DNA of 64,000 bases from Pseudoalteromonas sp. OOF1S-7 (GCF_022347765.1 NZ_JAKRFZ010000007.1:172637-236636); one strand, 5' to 3'. Counted from the first letter of the stretch, positions 21,877 through 32,261 are shown. Notes: a model not told the origin generated them from the letters alone. Numbers and translations: made by a program.

Positions 21877-23520
21877 TTACAGGCTCTGTTCCAACTGAAG
21901 TAGAGGCGCGCTGAAATAGTATCCCTGTGCACCATCAACACCCAATTTAGTGATACATTCAAATTCTTCTTTGGTTTCTACACCCACGGCGTAAACAGGT
22001 ACGCCCAGCTCTTTGGCCTGCGCCACAACCTGACGTACCACACTGCGCCGCTTGGCCGAATGATGCACTTCATGGATAAGCTCAAATGCTAGTTTAAGCG
22101 CAGTTACTTTACCAAAGCCTCGTAACGCCTCTAGATTTACAGACGCATTAACATGGTCCAAGACAAACCGACAACCTAACTCAGATAAAGTCGTCAGTAC
22201 CTGACCTGCATATACTTCATGCTGATAGAAATCCCCTAACGTCAGTTCAAACGCAATATCGCCCGCACGACCCGATGCCCGGACCTGTTCACGCAGCCAA
22301 TCAATGAAGTCCACATTGCTCCAATTGAGCACATGTAAATTAACACTGACAGAAAAACCGGCCGGTTCTTTCGCTAGGGCATTAAGCGCGTGGCGTACCA
22401 TGGTTTTATCCAACAGCATGAGATGTTCAGCCTGATGAATTTTGTGAATAAACTGTCCGGCAGACATTAATCCCAAAGATCGATGACGCACCCGTAACAG
22501 CGCTTCACTTTGGATAACATCCTGTTGCGCAAAACCAAAGAGCGGCTGAAAGAACAACATAAAGCGCCCAGCCTTTATATCATCAATAATCTCACTTTCA
22601 GCCCGCCGCAAGCTCGTGCTCAAGGTATGATTCAGCGGCATAATATGTACATGTTGCCAGACGTTACTTTGCGCTATACTCAGTGCCGAACGCACCACCT
22701 GATACACCATGGCCTGATCCGCCCCCTTGGCATAAAAACATACACCACACTTCACCGCACTGCGTGACAGATCCGGACGAAAAGACAACAAAGCCTGATA
22801 AACCACCTCATGGATCCGACGTGCCAGTGCATCAACATCCACTTTATCAACCGGTGCCAGCGTCATCACCAGTGCACCAGACGACAAATATTTGCAAGAA
22901 CACCGTTCATACTTTGAAAAACATCGCGCCAGTGTAACACTAAAGTGACTTTGTGGATCCAGCTCCTCGGGCAGTGCCTGGCGCCACTTGAGCATCGCAA
23001 ACACAGACACTTTACGGTTTGCTTCTACAGCGTGGGCTTTAGCTTGCGTATCAGTTGCCAGCGCCGAAGTAACAGCCTGAGCTTGAGCAACAGAAAGCCC
23101 AGTACGAGATAGGTTTCTCATCCATCTGAAAAGTAAATAGCCTGCCGCGAGGACCAATAAGTTTATAAATAACACAACAGGTAAACAATCTTGTAGAATT
23201 GGAGCTGGTGACAAATACAGTTCAACATTGGAAAACTGAAAGGGGACGCTGTCTATCAACCAGAGCCAGGCGTTGGCTGTCTGCACTTCGTCTGCAAAAC
23301 CATAGTGCTGGATCAGCGTCGTAAATTCTCCTGAGCGTTCGGCGCTCACCGATGTACCTAACTGGCTGAAATGATTTTGTAACTGACCCGCTTGTTGTAC
23401 GATCTGTGCATGCGTAAACTGCCACAGTGCACCGTTGACTAATAGCCAGACAATCAAGCCCACCGCGCGCGCCCCCCACCCGGAATAAACTTCATTGCCT
23501 GACCTAAAAAATCGACGCAT
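21877..23520 (-). CDS. csrD: CsrD/MshH-like protein with degenerate GGDEF and EAL domains
   Basis: Homologue of CsrD (RNase E specificity factor for CsrB/CsrC decay), called MshH in Vibrio. Two membrane segments near the N-terminus (about 20-35 and 120-140) flank a periplasmic region; a GGDEF-like domain without the GGDEF motif and an EAL-like domain follow. In the EAL domain EALLR is present, but the usual DDFGTG is replaced by DHVNAS, so c-di-GMP hydrolysis is unlikely, as in CsrD. ATG 23520 (MRRFFRSG) is preferred over an upstream TTG. In E. coli csrD is next to mreB; here it lies about 3 kb from it. Confidence 0.85.
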   Translation of the reverse strand: MRRFFRSGNEVYSGWGARAVGLIVWLLVNGALWQFTHAQIVQQAGQLQNHFSQLGTSVSAERSGEFTTLIQHYGFADEVQTANAWLWLIDSVPFQFSNVELYLSPAPILQDCLPVVLFINLLVLAAGYLLFRWMRNLSRTGLSVAQAQAVTSALATDTQAKAHAVEANRKVSVFAMLKWRQALPEELDPQSHFSVTLARCFSKYERCSCKYLSSGALVMTLAPVDKVDVDALARRIHEVVYQALLSFRPDLSRSAVKCGVCFYAKGADQAMVYQVVRSALSIAQSNVWQHVHIMPLNHTLSTSLRRAESEIIDDIKAGRFMLFFQPLFGFAQQDVIQSEALLRVRHRSLGLMSAGQFIHKIHQAEHLMLLDKTMVRHALNALAKEPAGFSVSVNLHVLNWSNVDFIDWLREQVRASGRAGDIAFELTLGDFYQHEVYAGQVLTTLSELGCRFVLDHVNASVNLEALRGFGKVTALKLAFELIHEVHHSAKRRSVVRQVVAQAKELGVPVYAVGVETKEEFECITKLGVDGAQGYYFSAPLLQLEQSL

Positions 23521-23839
23521 ACCACTACACAAGCCTTGGAATCCTGTTTCAAGTTTTGTTCAAGTCCCGCTAAAACTCAAGTTGTAGACGCAGATTCCTC
23601 TGCAGGCTCATAGACGCATCACCACCAGCGTTATAACGATGACATTTTAATCCATCAATCTGAGCGCTTACTAACTCTCATATATCCTATTCGTGCTATT
23701 TCTCTGTCTTTCACACAAACCTAAGTTATCGCTTCAGTAGACCATGCAACTCAAAATAAAACTACATTGTAGTAATAATACCTTGCATTAAATTCCTATT
23801 TTGTAGTAAAAAAGAAAAAAACTTTAAAGGCTTAATGCT
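23521..23839. other. Intergenic region between csrD-like gene and PadR operon
   Basis: Divergent intergenic region of about 320 bp. Apart from the palindrome and the repeated TTGTAGTAA noted separately near the PadR start, I see only AT-rich sequence in its right half and no ORF or RNA gene. Confidence 0.5.
23761..23809 (+). promoter_or_regulatory. Palindrome and repeat upstream of padR, candidate operator
   Basis: ACTACA-T-TGTAGT at 23761-23773 is a perfect 6-bp palindrome with a one-base centre. The right half is repeated as TTGTAGTAA at 23767-23775 and 23801-23809, 34 bp apart. PadR-type repressors usually bind palindromes in their own promoter, so this is a plausible autoregulatory site for the gene starting at 23840. 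The assignment is inference. Confidence 0.45.
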
Positions 23840-24184
23840 ATGTCTGAAAAAGATAAATTCTTAGGTGAATTCGAACAAATGACGATGCTTGCATTACTTC
23901 ACCTTGAAAATGCAGCTTATGGTGCAGCGATTAGGCAACTATTGGCAGAACAAGTGAATCGCGATGTTGCCATTGGCGCGCTTTATTCAACACTTGAGCG
24001 ATTAGAACGTAAGGGAATGGTGGAATCTCGGCTGGGTGAAGCCACGGCTCAGCGAGGCGGGCGAGCAAAACGCTATTTCAAAGTGACTGCAAAAGGCCAC
24101 AGTGCCCTTAATCGTGCCAGACAGGCCATGGACACGTTGTGGCAAGGGCTCTCTATTCGACATTCTTTATGCCAGAAGGGGTAG
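23840..24184 (+). CDS. PadR-family transcriptional regulator
   Basis: Winged-helix regulator of 114 residues. The family pattern is clear: MLALLHLENAAYGAAIRQLL at the start, then IGALYSTLERLERKGMVESR (recognition helix and turn) and a wing GRAKRYFKVTAKG. It starts the operon padR-membrane protein-serine hydrolase. PadR proteins are often encoded next to a membrane protein with a permease prefix domain, as here. It probably represses its own operon; the ligand is unknown. Confidence 0.92.
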   Translation: MSEKDKFLGEFEQMTMLALLHLENAAYGAAIRQLLAEQVNRDVAIGALYSTLERLERKGMVESRLGEATAQRGGRAKRYFKVTAKGHSALNRARQAMDTLWQGLSIRHSLCQKG

Positions 24185-24186
24185 CT

Positions 24187-24921
24187 ATGAGCCTCTACTC
24201 TGACAAGGAACCCGATATCAAACCGCCAGCTTTGGCGAATAAAGTTCTCTCTATATTGCTCCCTAATCGACTGGCAGAAAGCGTTCTGGGTGACCTCGAA
24301 GAAGAGTTTAATTTACTGGCAAAGCAAAATATTAAACGCGCAAATCTGTGGTATTGGCAACAGGCTCTTGAAACAAGCAGAATTTATCTGCAGAAGAAGT
24401 TGGTTTCTGTTGAAATGTTGGGGCGATTGAATTTTTACTTACCACTTATCATGTTCATTATGACCGCAGGTTTAATTGTGTTGCTGTCCATATTGAGCGA
24501 CCCAACCTCTATTTCTGACACGTTTTGGGATGAACTGTTACAAGGGAAAATTCATACGGCACTATTTAGTACACATTTTTGGCACAACTTCTGGGACATA
24601 TTAGCGCTGGCTGAATGGGGGATGTTTATCCATTTCGAGTCTTTACTCATCTCATTCTTCAGTATCGCAATGCTCCTCTATTTATATAAAGAACAGCAAG
24701 CTTCCATAACAAAACTCGCTGTATGTGGTTATTCACTTGCTTTCATTCCTTACATATGGAGCATCATGCATATTGCAAATCATAGCTTTGAAGCAAGGCA
24801 AATAGGGCCCATTGTTGCGACCGGGATTCTTTGCCTGCTATATCAGCTGCCCCCAGTAAGTTACATTATCCATCGCAAATTAATGCAGTTAAAAGCAGTT
24901 CATCTTGAAATTCATCAATAA
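24187..24921 (+). CDS. Membrane protein with permease-prefix domain, PadR-linked
   Basis: 244-residue protein. The N-terminal ~75 residues (PPALANKVLSILLPNRLAES, then LGDLEEEF) match the short permease prefix domain usually found before MacB/FtsX-type ABC permeases and next to PadR genes. The remainder has about four transmembrane helices but no ABC permease core, so this is a stand-alone version. ATG 24187 has an excellent AGAAGGGG ribosome-binding site at 24174-24181, inside the end of padR, indicating coupling. Function is unknown. Confidence 0.75.
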   Translation: MSLYSDKEPDIKPPALANKVLSILLPNRLAESVLGDLEEEFNLLAKQNIKRANLWYWQQALETSRIYLQKKLVSVEMLGRLNFYLPLIMFIMTAGLIVLLSILSDPTSISDTFWDELLQGKIHTALFSTHFWHNFWDILALAEWGMFIHFESLLISFFSIAMLLYLYKEQQASITKLAVCGYSLAFIPYIWSIMHIANHSFEARQIGPIVATGILCLLYQLPPVSYIIHRKLMQLKAVHLEIHQ

Positions 24922-24943
24922 AATAGAACTATATGGAGAAGTT

Positions 24944-26182
24944 ATGCCGCGCGTGAAATACAAACTGCTACTGCCTTTTATTGTCTGTAGCTTTGCAAGC
25001 ATGGGTAATGAAGTACATTTAAAGCCAGTAAATAAAACGGCACCAACGGCCAGCGATGAGGAAGCAATAATACGACACTGGAGGCAACCTGAAATAAATC
25101 GTGAGTTTTGGGATATCTCGGTACTACCACAAGCTTTCATTGATGTTAAGCCAGCTCCAAGAAGCGATGGCTTAGCGGTTGGTGAGTTGGGCATTGACGG
25201 CGGTAAAAAAGCCAATATCCTTGCACTGGCTGACGAACTTGCCAAAAAACAGCACGGTAATTTTGACAGCCTTCTAATTCACCATAAGGGCAAGCTGTTG
25301 TTTGAGTCATATTACCTCAGAGGCCGCGTAGATTTATCACACCCCCAATCATCCGTTACTAAAGCTTATACAGGCATGTTGCTTGGTCGTGCCATTCAGT
25401 TGGGTTACCTCAGCATGGATGATTTAGATAAGCCCGTGGCAGGCTTTCTGAACAAGCTGGACGCTTCAAAGTTTGTTGATGGTGCAAGCCAGATTACCTT
25501 ACACCAGGCTTTAACCATGACAACCGGTCTTCGTATCAGCGATGCAACCCGCAAGTCTATGATGGAGAATCCTCCATTAGTCAAAGGGCAAAAAGAAATT
25601 CAATTTCTTTTTGAAAACAGTGCAGCCATAACGCCCGAATCGAAAAGCTTTTATTACGATATTGGTCCTCAGCTGATTATGCAGGTAATCGAGGCGGTTA
25701 TACCCGGCAATATTGAAAAATTCATTGAGAAAGAGCTATTGGGACAATTAGACATTACCAATTTTCACTGGAAAACGGCACCGAGTGGATTACCCGAGTC
25801 GATATGGAGGTCGAGCTTAACATCGAGGGATATGATCAAAATGGGCATACTCGCGGCAAACAAAGGCAAATGGAAAGACAAGCAAATAATTAACCGTGAT
25901 TTTATGACCCGATCCACAAGTAAACTTATCACCACAGGAGATGATGAAATTTTCGGTGATGGCAAAGACGTCTCTAATCAGGGTTATGGTTACTATTGGT
26001 GGAGTTCAGACCTTCAATACAAGGATCAAAAATATTCGAGTGTCTCTGCGCAAGGCGGGGGTGGAATATACATCATTTTGATTGAAGAATTAGACTTAAT
26101 TATTGCAATAACAGCGCATCACGTTGACCATGCAACACAGCAAATTGTAGCTGAGCGGATTTTGCCTGCATTTGTCAACTAG
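24944..26182 (+). CDS. Exported serine hydrolase, beta-lactamase/esterase (class C-like) family
   Basis: 412-residue hydrolase of the beta-lactamase-related family. It has an N-terminal signal sequence (KYKLLLPFIVCSFASMG), the catalytic SxxK in SVTK (PQSSVTKAYTG), FYYDIG in the position of the YxN motif, and a C-terminal QGGGG in place of the KTG box. Such proteins include esterases and D-aminopeptidases, so antibiotic resistance is not implied. ATG 24944 has GGAGA 5 nt upstream. It is the third gene of the padR operon. Confidence 0.85.
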   Translation: MPRVKYKLLLPFIVCSFASMGNEVHLKPVNKTAPTASDEEAIIRHWRQPEINREFWDISVLPQAFIDVKPAPRSDGLAVGELGIDGGKKANILALADELAKKQHGNFDSLLIHHKGKLLFESYYLRGRVDLSHPQSSVTKAYTGMLLGRAIQLGYLSMDDLDKPVAGFLNKLDASKFVDGASQITLHQALTMTTGLRISDATRKSMMENPPLVKGQKEIQFLFENSAAITPESKSFYYDIGPQLIMQVIEAVIPGNIEKFIEKELLGQLDITNFHWKTAPSGLPESIWRSSLTSRDMIKMGILAANKGKWKDKQIINRDFMTRSTSKLITTGDDEIFGDGKDVSNQGYGYYWWSSDLQYKDQKYSSVSAQGGGGIYIILIEELDLIIAITAHHVDHATQQIVAERILPAFVN

Positions 26183-26298
26183 CGTCACAAATGGCAGCCC
26201 ATTTTTCAAGAAAATTTGGGACTGTTAGCGATCAGAAGACAACTTCAAATTAAAATGCACACTTATGCGCGCTATTCTTACCGTTCATTTTCTATTAG

Positions 26299-26330
26299 CC
26301 TAAAAAGCCGCTAAATAGCGGCTTTTTAGG
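26299..26330. terminator. Bidirectional rho-independent terminator between serine hydrolase and ssb
   Basis: A perfect 15-bp inverted repeat: CCTAAAAAGCCGCTA (26299-26313) and its complement (26316-26330) separated by AA. The GC core is flanked by A5 and T5 tracts, so it can terminate both convergent genes. Confidence 0.9.
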
Positions 26331-26362
26331 CTGTTTTTCAACACTTATATTTTTATCTTTGA

Positions 26363-27058
26363 TTAGAACGGAATATCATCATCAAAGTCGATGGGGGCTT
26401 CCATCGGGTTACTGGCACTGCCGCTTGCATTATTGTTCGCATTGCCACCAGCATTGCCTTGCTGAGGCGCGAAGCCACCTTGCGAAGGTGCGCTATGCTG
26501 TGGTTGCTGACCCATAGACTGACCACCACCAAAACCGCCGCCTTGTTGTTGGTTTTGCTGAGGCTGTTGTGCTTGCTGAGGTGCAAAACCGCCCTGCTGC
26601 TGTTGTCCATACTGAGACTGACCACCCTGGTTGCCATAATTAGACTGGTTAGACTGGCCATAGTTTTGACCACCCTGCTGTCCACCCTGGTACTGGCCGC
26701 CACCTTGTTCACCACGGCCGCCCAGCATTTGCATCTGGCCACCCATGTCTACAACGATCTCTGTGGTATAACGCTCCTGTCCACCTTGATCTGTCCACTT
26801 ACGTGTCTGCAAGCGACCTTCGATATAGACTTGTGATCCTTTACGCAGGTACTCGCCTGCGACTTCTGCCAGCTTACCGAATAGCACTACACGGTGCCAT
26901 TCAGTGCGCTCCTGCAACTGACCTGTGTTTTTATCTTTCCAACTGTCGGTCGTTGCAATACTGATGTTCGCTACGCCGTTTCCGTTAGGCATATAACGTA
27001 CTTCAGGATCTTGGCCTAAATTACCAACCAAAATAACTTTGTTTACACCGCGTGCCAT
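26363..27058 (-). CDS. ssb: Single-stranded DNA-binding protein
   Basis: Essential ssDNA-binding protein for replication, repair and recombination. The OB fold (about 1-110) begins [21 protein letters not shown]. The long disordered linker (about 115-215) is very rich in Gly and Gln, and the C-terminal tip DDDIPF recruits partner proteins. At 231 residues it is longer than E. coli SSB (178) because of the linker. uvrA lies about 2.4 kb away rather than directly divergent as in E. coli. Confidence 0.97.
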   Translation of the reverse strand: MARGVNKVILVGNLGQDPEVRYMPNGNGVANISIATTDSWKDKNTGQLQERTEWHRVVLFGKLAEVAGEYLRKGSQVYIEGRLQTRKWTDQGGQERYTTEIVVDMGGQMQMLGGRGEQGGGQYQGGQQGGQNYGQSNQSNYGNQGGQSQYGQQQQGGFAPQQAQQPQQNQQQGGGFGGGQSMGQQPQHSAPSQGGFAPQQGNAGGNANNNASGSASNPMEAPIDFDDDIPF

Positions 27059-27085
27059 GGCACCCTCTCCTCACACTATTGCAAG

Positions 27086-28453
27086 CTAGCGCAAGCCCAG
27101 GGCTTGCTTTGCTTGGTTTAAATCAAATTCTTTATCGTTTACTTTCAAGTAGGTACGATTTTCTTCACTGACAACGGTCGCTTCGATCACCCCGGGTAAT
27201 GCGACCAGCTGATCTGCCAATTCATCGGCTTTTTCAGGCTCATCAACCTCAGTCACAAAACTGAGGGTTTTACTTCGCACCGGGATTTGCATACGCCATG
27301 CAATAAATAGCCATATTACCCCAATTGCCGCGGCCGCAGCAAACACAGTTTGAGGATTAAAATGCTGGGCAAGATAACCCCCCGTCACACCACCGGCAAA
27401 AGCCCCAAAAAACTGAGAGGAAGAGAAGACCCCCATCGCCGACCCCTTTTGGGTCGCAGGTGCGATGCGCGATACCAAAGCAGGCATCGTGGCTTCCAAA
27501 AAATTAAACGCAATAAAATATACGGTCATCGCCACCGCGATGCCGACCAGCGAATTTGCAGCAGGGATCAAGGCCAGGGTGCTCAGCACCAGCAGGGCAA
27601 TAGACGCCAGAAATACCTGCTTCTCTTTTTGTTTGCGAATAGCCACTATCATCAGCGGCGCCATCAGTACAAACGCGAGCAATAAAACGGGAATATACAA
27701 TTGCCAGTGGTCCTGTGCCGCCAGGCCGTCAGCAATGAGCTGGCCCGGTAGCGCAACAAATAACGTCGTCAATGTTAAGTGTAGCAGCAACACCCCAAGA
27801 TCCAGTCTTACCAGCTGCGGATGACGCACCAATTTACGAATGTCAGCCATGCTGGCCACCGTGTCTCCTTTGGGCGCCCGGTTTACAGCACTGGGGACGA
27901 TAAACATCACTATCCCAATCCCCACTATCGCCAGTGCTGCCGTCAGCCAGAAGATACCCGCAATGCCAAACGCCGCGGCAACCATAGGGCCCAACAACAT
28001 AGCAACAGCAAAGCTCAGACCAATACACATGCCAATGACCGCCATTACTTTGGGTCTTTGCTCATCCCGACTCAGATCGGAAGCCAGCGCCAGCAAAGCG
28101 CTGGCAATCGCCCCCATCCCCTGCAGGGCACGTCCGGCCGTGACCCAATAAATCGATTCAGCCAGTGCCGCTATCACAGAGCCAACTGCAAACATAATTA
28201 ATCCGGCAACAATAACGGGTTTGCGACCAAATTTATCAGACAGCCAGCCCATGGGTATTTGCAGCAGCGCCTGTGTCAGCCCGTAAGCACCGATTGCCAG
28301 ACCAATCCACAGCGGCGACACATCCCGGAGTGACTGGCCGTAGATTGCCAGCACCGGCATCAGCATAAACAGCCCCAGCATCCGAAAGGCAAAGACACTT
28401 GCCAGTGAAATGGCTGCACGTTTTTCTAGAGAGTTAAGTGATTGTTTCGACAT
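27086..28453 (-). CDS. yajR: YajR-type major facilitator superfamily transporter
   Basis: Drug:H+ antiporter-type MFS protein with 12 predicted helices and motif A (GWLSDKFGRKPVIV, about 68-81), plus a C-terminal soluble ferredoxin-like domain (about 390-455, ADQLVALPGVIEATVVSEEN, then YLKVN). That extra domain is the YAM domain of E. coli YajR, and the N-terminal and loop sequences also resemble YajR strongly. Substrate is unknown. It starts upstream of ssb on the same strand with 27 bp between, a neighbourhood common in related marine bacteria. Confidence 0.87.
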   Translation of the reverse strand: MSKQSLNSLEKRAAISLASVFAFRMLGLFMLMPVLAIYGQSLRDVSPLWIGLAIGAYGLTQALLQIPMGWLSDKFGRKPVIVAGLIMFAVGSVIAALAESIYWVTAGRALQGMGAIASALLALASDLSRDEQRPKVMAVIGMCIGLSFAVAMLLGPMVAAAFGIAGIFWLTAALAIVGIGIVMFIVPSAVNRAPKGDTVASMADIRKLVRHPQLVRLDLGVLLLHLTLTTLFVALPGQLIADGLAAQDHWQLYIPVLLLAFVLMAPLMIVAIRKQKEKQVFLASIALLVLSTLALIPAANSLVGIAVAMTVYFIAFNFLEATMPALVSRIAPATQKGSAMGVFSSSQFFGAFAGGVTGGYLAQHFNPQTVFAAAAAIGVIWLFIAWRMQIPVRSKTLSFVTEVDEPEKADELADQLVALPGVIEATVVSEENRTYLKVNDKEFDLNQAKQALGLR

Positions 28454-28550
28454 GACACTTATTTGGCTAAGACAAAAACAGGCGCTAGTCTAGCAAAAAA
28501 GTAACCCGGTGTTGACGACCAGATCGGATTTTAGTGAGAAAAACCGGGGT

Positions 28551-29303
28551 TTACTCTAATCCATACTTTGCCAGGATCAGCTTTAATCGGCCTGAATGCT
28601 GTAACCGTTCAAACGCCGCCACCAGCTGCCGCATATCCTTTGCCGACACAGACTGTTTACTCACGGCATAATAAACCGGCTCACGATTCACCAGCAACGG
28701 ACTCATAGTGATCTGAGCAAAGTCAGGGTTATGCTGCGACTGATACAGCACATTAAACTTTTCTTCCAGAAAACCGGCGATCCTGCCATGCTTTAACAAA
28801 CTCAACTTACGTTGGTTATCCGCCACATAGATAAAACGTTGCGACTCGGCTTTGGTCTGCTCTCGTAACAATAACTCATTAAATACCTGGCCATAAAATG
28901 CCCCTTTCTGAATAGCAACAGGTACCGGGAGTTTAAACAGATCAGCCAGGGTTTGCACCGGGTAAGGGCGCAGCTGATTCATCGCAAATACAATGGTTTC
29001 CATTCTTTGTGGCCCGATGAAGTAGGCAAACTGCTCCCGCTCGGGTGTACGGGTGACACTGAGTACCATATCAAGTTCACCTTCAGCCAGCATTTTCAAG
29101 GCACGCCCCCAGGGCACATTGATAAACTGATAACCACAGTCGGCTTCATCGAGCAGGGCTCTGGCAAAGTCGACATCCAGACCATGCCACTTTAATGTAG
29201 TGTCCATACGCGATTGCGCCGCGTAATTTTCAAACCGGACTACGAGCTCACACCCAGCGGTGAGAGGCGTAAACAGCGCGCAAATAAAAGCAAACCAGTA
29301 CAA
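28551..29303 (-). CDS. Periplasmic solute-binding protein, amino-acid-binding (PBP type 2) family
   Basis: 250-residue exported protein: signal peptide (about 1-17, WFAFICALFTPLTAG) followed by a type-2 periplasmic binding fold with GLDVDFARALLDEADCGYQF and DMVLSVTRTPEREQFAYFIG. No permease or ATPase is adjacent, so it may be an orphan binding protein rather than part of an ABC importer. Ligand is unknown. It is divergent from uvrA. Confidence 0.85.
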   Translation of the reverse strand: MYWFAFICALFTPLTAGCELVVRFENYAAQSRMDTTLKWHGLDVDFARALLDEADCGYQFINVPWGRALKMLAEGELDMVLSVTRTPEREQFAYFIGPQRMETIVFAMNQLRPYPVQTLADLFKLPVPVAIQKGAFYGQVFNELLLREQTKAESQRFIYVADNQRKLSLLKHGRIAGFLEEKFNVLYQSQHNPDFAQITMSPLLVNREPVYYAVSKQSVSAKDMRQLVAAFERLQHSGRLKLILAKYGLE

Positions 29304-29397
29304 ATGTGATCCCCGGTTTCAAGGTTTCTCGTAAGTTTAGCTAAGATAACTTAATTTTACAGACAGGATAGGGTACTCTTGGAGTCTGAGAAAAACA

Positions 29398-29413
29398 CTG
29401 TAAGTTTGTACAG
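29398..29413 (+). promoter_or_regulatory. LexA (SOS) box upstream of uvrA
   Basis: CTGT-N8-ACAG, the canonical gammaproteobacterial LexA operator core, lies 15 bp before the uvrA ATG. uvrA is a classical SOS gene, so LexA repression of nucleotide excision repair is expected here. Binding itself is inferred. Confidence 0.85.
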
Positions 29414-29427
29414 CAAATAAGGCCACC

Positions 29428-32247
29428 ATGGATAAAATAGAAGTTAGAGGTGCACGCACGCACAACCTCAAAGACATCTCTCTGACAATACCGCGCGACA
29501 AGCTCATTGTGATCACCGGTCTGTCGGGGTCGGGGAAATCATCGCTGGCATTCGATACCTTATATGCCGAAGGACAGCGCCGCTATGTCGAATCGCTCTC
29601 GGCGTATGCCAGACAATTCCTGTCGCTGATGGAAAAACCTGACGTTGATCACATCGAAGGGCTCTCGCCGGCGATTTCCATTGAGCAGAAGTCGACTTCT
29701 CACAATCCGCGCTCAACGGTCGGGACCATCACCGAGATTTATGATTATCTGCGCTTACTGTTTGCCCGTGTTGGTGAGCCGCGCTGCCCAACGCATGATC
29801 TGCCCCTCAAAGCACAAACCATCAGTCAGATGGTCGATACGGTACTGGCCCATCCCGAAGGCAGTAAGCTGATGCTGCTGGCTCCGGTGGTGAAAAACCG
29901 CAAAGGAGAGCACGTTAAGCTTCTGGAGCAGCTCGCCAGCCAGGGTTTTATTCGCGCCCGTATTGATGGTGAGGTATGCGATTTATCCGATCCTCCTACG
30001 CTGGAACTACACAAAAAGCACACGATAGAAGTGGTTGTTGATCGGTTTAAAGTGAAAGAGGGTCTGGAACAAAGACTGGCCGAGTCTTTTGAGACCGCGC
30101 TGGAACTGGCCGATGGTATCGCTGTGGTGGCCGCCATGGACGACAGTCTGGATGAGGAGCTGGTGTTTTCCGCCAACTTTGCCTGCCCGACCTGTGGCTA
30201 TGCCATGACTGAACTGGAACCTCGGCTGTTCTCTTTCAACAACCCCGCCGGTGCCTGTCAGAGTTGTGACGGCCTGGGCGTACGGCAGTTCTTTGATCCC
30301 AGCCGGGTTGTGCAAAATCCAGAGCTAAGCCTGTCCGGTGGTGCCATTAAGGGCTGGGACAAACGCAGTTTTTATTATTATCAGATGCTCAGCTCGGTGG
30401 CTGAACATTATGGCTTTGATTTAGAAGTACCGTTTAAAGACCTGCCAAGGGATGCGCAAAAGGTGGTCCTGGAAGGCTCGGGGCGCACCAAAATTGCCTT
30501 CAATTATCGCAATGATCGCGGCGATCTGATCACCCGTAATCATGAATTCGAAGGCGTACTGAACAACATGAACCGCCGTTATCGCGAAACCGAGTCGGCC
30601 TCCGTGCGTGAAGAGCTGGCCAAGTACCAGACCAGTCAGGCGTGTCCTAAATGTGCAGGCTCCCGGCTGAGAGAAGAGGCGCGTCACGTCTTTATCGGCA
30701 CTACCAACCTGCCATCTGTCACCACCATGAGTATCGGCGAAGCCTGTGACTTTTTCGGTGCGCTGACCCTCAGTGGCCAGAAGGCCAAGATCGCAGAAAA
30801 AGTACTGAAAGAGATCCGCGATCGCCTGTCCTTCTTGATCAATGTTGGCCTAAATTACCTGTCACTGGAGCGCAGTGCCGATACGCTTTCCGGTGGTGAA
30901 GCACAAAGGATCCGGCTGGCCAGCCAGATTGGTGCCGGCCTGGTTGGGGTGATGTACGTGCTGGACGAACCCTCCATCGGTCTGCATCAAAGGGATAACG
31001 ATCGCCTGCTCAGTACGCTCACCCATCTGCGCGATCTCGGTAATACCGTCATCGTGGTTGAGCATGACGAAGATGCCATCCGCGCCGCGGACCACATTAT
31101 CGATATCGGCCCCGGGGCCGGCGTGCATGGTGGTCATGTGGTCGCCGAAGGCTGTCGCGAAGACATCATGGCCAACCCGGAGTCACTGACCGGTCAGTAT
31201 CTCAGTGGTAAACAAGCCATTGCCATCCCAGCACAGCGTCATCAGACTGGTGAACATTGGCTGGCACTGAATGGTGCAAGCGGGAACAATCTCAAAAACG
31301 TCAATCTCAGGATCCCATTTGGCCTGATGACTTGTGTCACCGGCGTATCCGGCTCTGGCAAGTCCACACTCATCAACGACACGCTGTTTAAGCTGGCGCA
31401 CAGAGAGCTCAATGGGGCAACGGTTGCTGAACCCTCACCTTATCAGTCTATTGAGGGCCTGGAACATTTCGACAAAGTGATCGACATAGACCAAAGCCCG
31501 ATCGGTCGCACACCGCGCTCTAACCCAGCCACCTACACCGGGATCTTCACGGCGATCCGGGAATTGTTCGCTGGTACTCAGGAAGCACGCTCGCGGGGTT
31601 ACAAAGTTGGTCGCTTTAGTTTCAATGTCAAAGGCGGTCGCTGTGAAGCCTGTCAGGGCGACGGGGTGATCAAGGTCGAAATGCACTTCCTGCCCGATGT
31701 CTATGTACCTTGTGATGTGTGTACCGGTAAGCGCTATAACCGGGAAACCCTTGAAGTCCTTTACAAAGGCAAAAACATCCACGAAGTATTGGAAATGACC
31801 GTAGAAGATGCCCGCGAGTTCTTTGATAAGATCCCGGCCATCAAACGCAAACTGCAAACTCTGATGGACGTGGGTCTGTCGTACATTCGACTGGGCCAGG
31901 CTGCCACAACCTTGTCAGGGGGTGAGGCGCAACGGGTCAAACTTGCCCGCGAACTGTCCAAACGAGACACGGGGAAAACTCTGTACATTCTGGATGAGCC
32001 AACCACAGGCCTGCACTTTCATGATATTCAACAGCTTCTGGTGGTGCTGCACCGCCTGCGTGACCATGGCAATACGGTGGTGGTGATAGAGCACAACCTG
32101 GATGTCATCAAAACCGCTGACTGGATAGTCGATCTGGGTCCGGAAGGCGGCGCTGGCGGAGGCCAGATCCTGATCGCTGGTACACCGGAAGAGGTTGCAG
32201 ACTGCGCTGCGTCTCACACTGGCCGATACCTCAAGCCTATGCTATAA
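29428..32247 (+). CDS. uvrA: Excinuclease ABC subunit A
   Basis: Damage-recognition ATPase of nucleotide excision repair. Two ABC modules are visible: Walker [10 protein letters not shown] near the N-terminus and GVSGSGKST in the second half; signatures [13 protein letters not shown] and [12 protein letters not shown]; Walker [12 protein letters not shown] and [11 protein letters not shown]. Zinc-finger cysteines appear in CPTCGY with CQSCDG and in CEACQGDG with CDVCTGKRY. It has 939 residues, as in E. coli. It is preceded by a LexA box. Confidence 0.98.
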   Translation: MDKIEVRGARTHNLKDISLTIPRDKLIVITGLSGSGKSSLAFDTLYAEGQRRYVESLSAYARQFLSLMEKPDVDHIEGLSPAISIEQKSTSHNPRSTVGTITEIYDYLRLLFARVGEPRCPTHDLPLKAQTISQMVDTVLAHPEGSKLMLLAPVVKNRKGEHVKLLEQLASQGFIRARIDGEVCDLSDPPTLELHKKHTIEVVVDRFKVKEGLEQRLAESFETALELADGIAVVAAMDDSLDEELVFSANFACPTCGYAMTELEPRLFSFNNPAGACQSCDGLGVRQFFDPSRVVQNPELSLSGGAIKGWDKRSFYYYQMLSSVAEHYGFDLEVPFKDLPRDAQKVVLEGSGRTKIAFNYRNDRGDLITRNHEFEGVLNNMNRRYRETESASVREELAKYQTSQACPKCAGSRLREEARHVFIGTTNLPSVTTMSIGEACDFFGALTLSGQKAKIAEKVLKEIRDRLSFLINVGLNYLSLERSADTLSGGEAQRIRLASQIGAGLVGVMYVLDEPSIGLHQRDNDRLLSTLTHLRDLGNTVIVVEHDEDAIRAADHIIDIGPGAGVHGGHVVAEGCREDIMANPESLTGQYLSGKQAIAIPAQRHQTGEHWLALNGASGNNLKNVNLRIPFGLMTCVTGVSGSGKSTLINDTLFKLAHRELNGATVAEPSPYQSIEGLEHFDKVIDIDQSPIGRTPRSNPATYTGIFTAIRELFAGTQEARSRGYKVGRFSFNVKGGRCEACQGDGVIKVEMHFLPDVYVPCDVCTGKRYNRETLEVLYKGKNIHEVLEMTVEDAREFFDKIPAIKRKLQTLMDVGLSYIRLGQAATTLSGGEAQRVKLARELSKRDTGKTLYILDEPTTGLHFHDIQQLLVVLHRLRDHGNTVVVIEHNLDVIKTADWIVDLGPEGGAGGGQILIAGTPEEVADCAASHTGRYLKPML

Positions 32248-32261
32248 CGGAGCAACCAAAA

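Noticed and set aside
24944..26182. Antibiotic-resistance beta-lactamase
   Set aside because: It has SxxK but lacks a clear YxN and KTG box; the sequence fits the broad serine hydrolase/esterase group, so a resistance claim is not supported.
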